The notes under the pieces were generated by a model, which had not been told where the DNA came from, searched no databases, and saw only the letters and a list, made by a program, of their open reading frames with translations. 64,000 nt of DNA from Trema orientale (lineage: Eukaryota > Streptophyta > Magnoliopsida > Rosales > Cannabaceae). Where the stretch lies: contig JXTC01000250.1 in assembly GCA_002914845.1 (NCBI GenBank), forward strand, positions 121,913-185,912. The letters run 5' to 3'. Position numbers and translations under genes: made by a program. Shown one piece after another: positions 56,246 through 64,000 of this stretch (positions within the stretch are counted from its first letter, which is position 1; each line of letters opens with the position of its first letter).

Positions 56246-58243
56246 TTATTTTTCCATGCACACAAACTCAAGTACAGTGTCACCTTTTTGCATATGATTA
56301 CGAAGAAAATGATGTCTAATATTAATATGCTTAGCACATAAATGCAAAATTGGATTTTTGGATAAATTGATAGCACTAGTATTATCACATTTAATGGATA
56401 CATGATCATAATTCATTCCAAAGTCCATTAGAGTTTGTTTCATCCAAAGAATTTGGGCACAATAACTACTAGCAGAGATATATTCAGCGTCAGTAGTAAG
56501 GAGAGCAATAGAATTTTGTTTCTTACTAAACCATGACATAAGAGAGTAACCAAGAAAATGACAAGTGCCACTAGTACTCTTGCAGTCGATTTGACAATCG
56601 GCAAAATCCACATTCGAAAAACTAGTAATGTTAAAGTGTGTGCCTTTTGGATACTATAATCTTAGATTCATAGTGCCTTGCAAATATTTTAAGATATGTT
56701 TTACTGCACTAAGATGTGATTCCTTAGAATTAAATTGAAATCTAGCACATGGACAAACACTAAACATTATATCCGGTCTACTAGCTATTAAGTAAAGAAG
56801 TGAGCCGATCATACCTCGATACTTAGTGATATCTACTGCTTTACTATTTTCGTCTTTGTCAAGCTTGATTAAAGAGTTCATCGGTGTTCTTATTGACTTG
56901 GAGTTCTCCATATCGAACTTCTTTACCATATCCTTGATATACTTGGATTGATTGATGAAAATACCTTCTTTGCTTTGTTTGATTTGAAGTCTAAGGAAGA
57001 AATTGAGCTCTCTCATCATGCTCATCTCAAACTCACTATGCATACACTTAGAAAATTCTTCGCAAAGAAAATAAATAGTAGCACCAAATATAATATCACC
57101 AACATAAATTTGAACTATAATCATTTCTACCTTTTTTCCTTTTATAAAAAGAGTAATATCCACTTCTTCCATAGTAAAATCATTTAAAATTAGAAATTTA
57201 CTCAATCTGTCATACCAAGCTCTAAGAGCTTGCTTTAAGCCACAAAGAGCTTTTTTCAATTTAAAAATATGATCCGGATACTTATGATTTTGAAAACCAG
57301 GGGGTTGGACTTTATACACTTCATCTAAAATATATCCATTTAGAAATGCACTCTTAATATCCATTTGATATAAGATAAAATCTTTATGATATGCAAATGC
57401 TAAGAGTATTCTTATGGATTCTAATCTTGCAACATGTGCGAAGGTTTCTTTATAGTCGATACCTTCTTCTTGATTGAAACCTTGAGCCACTAATCTAGCT
57501 TTGTTTCTCACAATCATCCTATGTGTATCTACTTTATTTCTAGAGACCCATTTAGTTCCAATAACCGATTGATCTTTAGATCTTGGAACTAATTCCTAAA
57601 CATCACTTTTTTCAAATTGATTTAATTCTTCTTGCATAGCTAAAATCCATGATTCATCATTTTCGGCATCTTTAAAATTTTTTGGTTCAATTTGAAAGAT
57701 AAAAGCCATGTTACTGCAAGTCTTGACTCCTTATAAAGGGTCACCTAGAATTTGGTCCTTAGGATGAGCATAATTAAATTTTAAATCTTGAGAAAGTGTA
57801 AGAGTGTTACCATTTTCGCTTTCTTTTTCTTCCTTAAGATTTTGTTGTAATTGGATATCATTCTCTTCATTTGCTTTCTCATTGACACTCGGCCCACTTG
57901 AGCTTGATTCCAAACAACGTCATCATCAACTAATTTTCTCTCCTTATGGAGAGTGTTAGACTCATCAAAGATAACATGCATTGATTCTTCTACTATCAAT
58001 GTTCTTTTATTGAAAACTCTATAAACCTTACTAGTAATAGAGTAACCAAGAAAAATATCAACATTGGATTTTAAATCAAATTTACCCAAATTATCTTTAG
58101 TATTCAAAATAAAACATTTGCAACTAAAAACTTTAAAATAACCAATTCTATGTTTTCAAAGTTCATAAGGTATCTTGTTCAAAATTGGCCTTATCATAAC
58201 TTTATTCACAACATAACAAGCGGTGTTATCTGCTTTGGCCTAA
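56246..58243 (-). pseudogene. Copia (SIRE-lineage) pol remnant: integrase end, RT, RNase H
   Basis: Minus strand order: integrase C-terminal part (58,241 down to about 57,780; NKIPYEL, stop, KHRIGYFKVFSCKC, FDLKSNVDIFLGYSITSKVY), reverse transcriptase (about 57,700-56,654; NKARLVAQGFNQEEGIDY, MDIKSAFLNG, KKALCGLKQALRAWYDRL), and RNase H (56,640-56,246; DFADCQIDCKSTSGTCHFLG, TTDAEYISASSYCAQILWMK). The catalytic RT motif is YVGD instead of YVDD. Trp-to-stop changes occur after YEL and before YPKG, and there are other stops between integrase and RT. Sequence above 58,243 is unrelated, so gag, protease and the 5' LTR are missing: a 5'-truncated element. Confidence 0.88.
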
Positions 58244-58249
58244 AAATAA

Positions 58250-58630
58250 GTGTTATCAGTGGTAGGTTAAATTACCATGAATATAAGTGATCGTCTTAGG
58301 GATACTTCACTTGCATATTGTATGCTCAATACTTTATGTTAATTAATAAAATATGCACACAATAATATGTCATTAATTTTAACCATCCATAATTTTTGAA
58401 ATAGTAATACTATATATGTGAGTGTCTCAAAACACATGTCAATCATTGTTTGTATATTTTACGTGTATATTATATATATCCTTAGCATTACTCATAATGA
58501 AATTATTGGATGAATTTTTCTATGTATTACATAACATAATTATTAATTATCACATCATCAAATTGTCATGTATTATATGATGTTATAGGACATTCCGTTT
58601 CCTTAACAAAAGTGGAAATTAGATATTATA
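58250..58630. other. No gene seen: AT-rich DNA next to the truncation point
   Basis: AT-rich sequence adjoining the truncated pol. Some resemblance to MITE arms (ATATCCTTAGCATTACTCAT near 58,478, compare GTCCCTAGTATCACTCAAAT at 22,296), but without a clear partner arm. Confidence 0.4.
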
Positions 58631-58639
58631 TGGTGTTTC

Positions 58640-58995
58640 TGAAAAAGAATTTGAAAAATACGGTGATTTCCATTTTTTTAAGGTGCGGTACGGTTTTAAT
58701 TAGACTAATATCGTTTTCTAAAAAATATTTAGAAAAATACTATTTTTTAAAATAGTAACTAGTTTCTGGTAACCAATTTCTAAAAATTGGCAATTAGTAA
58801 TCAACAGTATTTATAACTGGTATATAACTGGTAACCAATAACCAGTAACTAGTTTTCAGAAACCGATAATCAGTAACTATTTTAAAAATAATACTTTTCT
58901 AAATATTTTTTAAAAAGCGATATTTTTCTAATAAAAACCATACGAAAATTAAAAAAAAAAAACATGACTTCTATATTTTTGTAATTCTTTTCGAA
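58640..58995. mobile_element. Foldback element with GGTAACCA centre
   Basis: Imperfect palindrome: AAAAAGAATTTGAAAAATAC, GTACGGTTTTAATTAGAC, AAAAAATATTTAGAAAAATA on the left and the mirror TAAATATTTTTTAAAAAGCG, CTAATAAAAACCATACG, ATATTTTTGTAATTCTTTT on the right. The centre (58,750-58,880) is crowded with GGTAACCAAT, CCAGTAACTAG and similar. Same family as 41,411-41,760. Confidence 0.65.
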
Positions 58996-59773
58996 TTTTG
59001 TAGGTAAAAATGCTAGAAACCCTTAACAAAACAGTAGGGTCTATCTTTCGAAAAAGAATGTTGGTTTTTTTTTTTTCCTTTTTTCTATCTCTAGTATTAC
59101 TGTTTCATTATATATGTAACATATGACAAACTTCATCCTAAAAGTTGGTCATGCACTCAAATTTCAAATTATCATTTGTTATGTTACAACTTGATATTTC
59201 TATCATTTGAAAGAGTATAAGGGTTTAATATTTTTTTCTATTAAAAAAAACAGGTCTAATTTTAATTATACATAGGAGGAAAAAAAAAGAAAGGTTAACT
59301 TTGCCAAAAAAGGAAAAAGGAAAGAAAAATTAAAAGCTTGCTTGGCAAAATTTTCTCGTTTTAAAAGTGAAATGAATAATGGAGACAAAAACAAAGCTAA
59401 TGAAAATGTTGCCAAAGGCACAACCCTAAATATGTCCCTGAAAGTAAAACATATACGAAAGTAGAGGTAATATCGCAAAGAATTAATTATATCGTAAAAT
59501 ATGATACACTTTTGTCATATATATTTGTACAACCAATATATATATGGGTACTAGAAGATGACATTAATCATGGCTATCACTAATGTTGAAAGCCAAGCAC
59601 GATATTACACTGGGTCATGTTATTATTGTCAAAAAGGAATATGCATATGTATTTATAGATTCACAATTTTTCGTAGAAAAGTATTAGAGTTTATACCGTA
59701 AAAGCATATAGTTTTTGGACATTTGCTTAATTAATAAAATAATATTTTTTTATTTAAATTTATACATAATTTG

Positions 59774-61420
59774 TGTTGGTGCAAAATTTCGTCTCAACAT
59801 TATGATAGAGGAAAAATTAATCAACGATTGTTGCTGAGAACTGAGTCAAAACTCCCTCTTCGCAGGCTGGGTTTAAGGCCGAGAGCGTGGAGATAGTTTA
59901 TCTCCTGAACTCGGGGTCCCGAGGTCGCAATTAGGGGGGAGGGGAGGGAGGGATGCTACGCACTGACGTGATGCATATGTTACGCTAAATGCATATATGT
60001 AAAATAACCGCAAGGCACGGGTCATAATTAAGTAATAAAGTGATAAGAGAATTATCGATCTTACGAGAAATTAGGTTTAAATTATCGTTAATTACTGGGA
60101 TTTTCATAATCTAACTTTATGTAGGTAACCAAATAAATGAATTTATAACTGAAATAAATACAAAATCTAAATATAAATACAAAAATAAAATATAGAAACT
60201 CTATGCACAAATGTACTATGGATTGAATTCACCTAACTGTCAACTATATCTTTTGATGACCAATTGCATTCTAATCAATTATTTCTAGTTTATAAGTTAT
60301 TCTGAATCTAGAAATTAAGAATTCATTATGTTCAATGGTTCCTTGATCATAGTTTCAAAGGAATTATAGGTTCTCTGAAACTCTACAAAATCCTAGATTA
60401 TACTATCTTATGATTGTTTCTAAAATTTTCTTTCTCAAGTGTCAAACTCTAGAAACCAAATCATCCAACTAGTAGCTAATTAGTTGAGAAGCATTAAGCA
60501 TAGAATAGTATAAATAAATTCAAGAATAATATCAAAGAACATATTGGAAATCAAGACATAAAATCAAAGTATAAGCTACATCATGCCCAAAGCATATAAT
60601 ATTTAATTCAACATAAGAGAATCCAATACTAATTTCAACAAGAATTTTATATATCGAAATATCTTCAACAATCAAGTACAATATAAAATTCAAATGAGAC
60701 TAGGGTGAGAAAGAGGATGAGAAAAACTATTTTGTCGAGATAGTACTTCAAGCCTTCAATTCTTCAAGCAACTCTTTCAAGATTCCTCTCCAAATTTTAG
60801 CTCCAAAGCACTCTCCTCTCTATGATTTTTGAGCTCTCAAGTTTGTGTTTTTTCTTCAACTCTTTACACTTGAAATGGAGGCTTAAAGATGTATTTAAAG
60901 GGCTCCAAGATGACCTAGGCCAGGTGGAATGTCAACTATTCGATTAGATGACATCAATAGTCCAAATTGGCTCTAAAAACTCGCTAAAAACGCGCTTCCG
61001 GATGCTGTGTAGCGCTGCAGCACTCCGTAGCAAGTGCCGCGGCAATTTAGCCTCTGGAACTCAGTTTTCTAGGCAGCGCCATAGTGCTACTATTATAGTG
61101 CCGTGGCGCTCTCGGCTTTGGAACTCAGGACGATAACCTTTCTTCTCGGGGGTGCCATTTCTTCGTTTTAGCTCCGTTTTGCTTGATTTTCATTGCGTTA
61201 CATTCGTATCGGACTCAACTTTCATTTCAAATGGTTGAAATGTTCATATTTGTCACCATATTTATTGATTCTTATTTATTTATAAGAACTACAAAACCAA
61301 GGTAAAAACACATCAAACCGAAAAAAAAACACTTGAGAACTTACAATTATTTGAGTTGAATGATACTTAATTTATGAGTGAATTAATCACTCATCAGATA
61401 TCCCCAAGCTCGAATATTTG
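59774..61420 (-). mobile_element. Probable Gypsy-type LTR region, minus strand
   Basis: Starts (plus) TGTTGGTGCAAAATTTCG. The block 60,360-60,770 is the inverted copy of 50,640-51,040. On the minus strand a TATA-like TTTAAATAC (about 60,893) precedes this block, and a GC-rich part with repeated GCGCT, GCCGTGGCGC motifs (60,990-61,135) lies upstream, as in the LTR at 51,780. The phrase CCCCAAGCTCGAATATTTGC and TCGTCCTCAAGCAAAAC (61,402-61,437) is familiar from plant Gypsy repeats. No coding domain; ends approximate. Confidence 0.4.
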
Positions 61421-61439
61421 CTCGTCCTCAAGCAAAACA

Positions 61440-63330
61440 AAACAAGAAAAAGAATAGAAAAATACAAATCAAGTACTAAAGACATAAACAACAAAGTATG
61501 AGTTTTGTATTGAATCAAAAACTGTGCATGTATCTCTGAAATCACGAAATATTCCAAGCTCAAAGGAAATGCAAACATTGAGATTATCTAGATTTTAAAC
61601 TTCCAGCATCAATTTGACTCCACTCGAAACTCTCAATGTGAAAGTGTGTGCAAAATCAATATCACTTAATAAAATAAATTTCAGATAGACTTGTGTGTTA
61701 CGATGGACAACGAAATATCTCTACATGACGTAATTTAGAACTATCATATGCCCATTTTTCACGTCGCTCTCCACTAATGTATGTTAGTATATCATTAAAG
61801 ATCAAAAAGTCTTTCATTAAGCTTGTAATGTTGGCTTAGGTAAAAGTAAGATAATTCTGAAAAAATTTGAGGTTGAAATCACCTTTAAGTATATTAATCT
61901 AGGACCTTTGTAGAGTTATTCCTTGATACACCAAATAGTACTCCTATACTTCTTTTCAACTAAATTTCTCTTCTATCAACACTCCAACAAACACTTATTG
62001 AATTTTTTTCCTTTTTTTTTTTTTTTTTTTTTTGAAACGAAAGATATGAAATGAGACAAAAGGATGAAAATCAAAAACCTCTCCTCCCCTAAACTCAAAA
62101 TCAATATTGTCTTCAACGTTGAAAAATAAAATAGAGAGTAAGGACACAAAATTTATATCAAATTATTTCGTTCTTTTTTTTTTTCTTTTGGTTTTTCTTC
62201 CTTTTTTTTCGCTTCATAACACCACCTTTTCTCTCAACATGAACATAACGCAAAATAACTCTTTAAAACAATCAACATGCTTAATGATAAGGTTGGTGGT
62301 CATTATTTTAGCTTGACAAAGATGTGGTAGAAAAAGAAAGGTATAAATAGGCTCAAAGTGGGTGTACTAGAATGATGATGTATCAAGGTTAGTTTGAAAG
62401 ACTCAAACGGTCCATAAATGGCCTAAATTATTTCTCCAATGACAGCTAACATAGAATTTTGCCTCAAGCTTCACTTAAATGGGTTCTAGAGTTCATGAGA
62501 TGTCAATGCCTATCTAATGCACACAAGTATTCTCTAAAAGCAGAAGGAGTCAAGTGATCATGATTATCGTGCTCAAATGTATAGAATTAAGAATGAGGTA
62601 CAATTAATGCAAGTCAAGCACACAGATAATGTCAATGAATTACATTTCAAAAGACCTAAGAGAACATTAAATGACTATACTCATCATTAATATCAAGTCA
62701 TTTCATCTCAATAACACTTACAATGTATTCAAACATGCAAAAGAAAACAAGAGCGAATAAAAGATTTGTCAAAAGAAACTAACTCATAGGAAGAAACGTC
62801 ACAACTATCAACACACAAGCAAAGCCATACCCAACAAATAATTGATCAACAAGTGTTTTCACCCCCAAACTCAAAATTGGCAATATTCTCAAAATTTAAA
62901 TGTTTAAGATAAGCACAAGGGAAAAGAACATATACTAGAGAGGCGAGACATTCTCGTCTCCTATTAATGGTTGGTAAAGGTTGCGCTTCGGGCAAGGTGA
63001 CTCTAACTTAGTTGGTGCTGAACTCCTTTCCATAATTTGATTCTTTAGGCTTATTCACGCAAACATGGTGATGCTCATCAAATAGCAGCTTCTGCCCATA
63101 ATACGTGTCGTACAACACGACATAAAGGTCTCGGTTTTGAGTGCCCTCAAGCTTGGTGATATATGGAAGTATTCGGCTTGTACGCTCAACTTGACTCAGC
63201 ACCAGCGCATGTGATTGGTAGGCTTGAATGAACGGTATTAGCGGTGGTGGAGGAGGTGTTCGCCACATAGGATCGTCATAAATGTGATCTTTGATGAATG
63301 GTAGCGGTATGATGATTTAGATTTCAAAGG
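61440..63330. other. No recognised gene: repeat-like DNA with one uncharacterised frame
   Basis: AT-rich sequence with poly-T (62,012-62,033). A minus-strand frame at 63,008-63,268 (86 codons, PPPPPLIPFIQAYQSHALVL and YITKLEGTQNRDLYVVLYDT) has balanced composition and might be a retrotransposon gag-side fragment, but I recognise no domain in it. Confidence 0.35.
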
Positions 63331-63334
63331 ATGA

Positions 63335-64000
63335 AGATTCACAAATGTTGTCTTTGCTGGTATTTACTAGAATAATTTCCGGAAAATATTTTTATAAAAT
63401 CATTTTCAAGAACACCATAATTTTGTAAAATCAAGAAACGCAGCGGAATTGGTCGTTTAAAATTTTTCTTCTTACAAAACATTTCGGATCGTGATCTAAC
63501 ATAAATTAACTCTTGATCTAGATAAGAACAATACCCGAATTCGCTCCACAACCTTCTCGTCTTCCTGTCTATTCTCGAAAGCCATTTGATTGATCCGGTG
63601 GGTGGTCATCTTCTTGATTCCCAACAAAAAGATCCGCAGAAGAAGAAGAAGACAATCTTCTCGAACTGATTTCTACGGGATGGCTGAAAAACACCAAGGA
63701 TGATGAACCCTAGTGCTGGCCGATTTCTTCTCTCCTTTTTCTCTCTGTTATGCGTGTAACACTCTCTTTCCAAGGGGGTGTTTAACGTGTAGTTCATATT
63801 CTATGTAGTTAGAGAACTTTTCTCTTAACTATAGAGAGATTAGTAAACGCTAATGGGCTTATTGGGCTTGTTGGGCTCAACTGATCATCAAATAATTATT
63901 GGGCTTTAATTTGAGCTAGACAGGGGACCAGATGGATCCATAAAGCCCAAGCTCCAATGGACCATATACCCACTATCATAATTAACTCTTAATTATGATT
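63335..64000. mobile_element. Possible LTR-like sequence, cut by the window end
   Basis: Contains AAGAAACGCAGCGGAATTGG (63,433-63,452), close to a phrase common in plant Copia LTRs, then a Glu/Arg-type purine-rich leader, and repeated GGGCTT/AGCCCAA blocks (63,855-63,955). The right end is outside the window. Assignment is tentative. Confidence 0.3.

Noticed and set aside
56948..57187. 79-codon plus-strand frame
   Set aside because: It is antisense to the Copia reverse transcriptase and not independent coding sequence.
59830..59960. GC-rich stretch examined as a possible tRNA or rRNA fragment
   Set aside because: No cloverleaf, no GGTTCGA-type T-loop and no rRNA signature could be found; it more likely belongs to an LTR.
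1..64000. tRNA, rRNA and organelle-derived insertions
   Set aside because: None were noticed on reading, but I could not run a structural scan; tRNAscan-SE and organelle BLAST would settle it.

Overview
The window is nuclear DNA from a flowering plant, almost certainly a eudicot. It is very AT-rich, its genes have short exons with GT-AG introns, and it carries plant-specific families (a group III WRKY factor, a GRF-interacting factor, a DHHC S-acyltransferase of the PAT13/14 type). It is packed with plant LTR retrotransposons, MITEs and foldback elements. I cannot name the species from sequence alone.

Genic part (about 14.3-38.1 kb). Five intact protein genes can be read: (1) a 120-residue two-helix membrane protein at 14,668-15,030 (+) with a 5'UTR intron; (2) a seven-exon DHHC palmitoyltransferase at 16,967-19,978 (-), 310 aa; (3) a four-exon SSXT/GIF transcriptional coactivator at 23,494-26,662 (+), 211 aa; (4) an intronless, GC-rich, membrane-anchored SAM-dependent methyltransferase-like protein at 28,723-29,628 (+), 301 aa; (5) a three-exon group III WRKY transcription factor at 35,827-38,047 (-), 358 aa. 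Just below the WRKY gene in coordinates lies a decayed dihydroflavonol/vestitone reductase-like gene (about 33,281-35,262, +). It lacks its N-terminal exon or exons, has a frameshift, and has lost one splice acceptor AG. These genes are unrelated neighbours, not an operon or pathway cluster.

Repeat part. The left flank (1-13.5 kb) holds a SIRE-like LTR, a decayed Copia (Tork/TNT1-like) gag-protease remnant with LTR and primer-binding site, a cluster of palindromic elements built around GGTAACC motifs, a 172-bp MITE, a solo LTR with a 5-bp target duplication, and a MULE-type MITE with a 9-bp duplication. The right flank (39.5-64 kb) holds a 1.1-kb hAT-type element with a perfect 8-bp target duplication, two copies of a long-arm MITE, two more GGTAACC foldbacks, a roughly 4.2-kb segment bounded by inverted arms, Gypsy-like LTR segments in opposite orientations, and a 5'-truncated SIRE-lineage Copia element (integrase, RT, RNase H, envelope-like ORF, polypurine tract, LTR) at about 53.06-58.24 kb (-). 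The retrotransposon reading frames are broken, several times by tryptophan-to-stop changes.

The most novel-looking signal is the family of foldback elements whose palindrome centres are filled with GGTAACC/GTTACC repeats. All calls rest on reading the sequence by eye. Exon boundaries were checked for phase and splice sites; repeat boundaries are exact only where a target duplication is stated.
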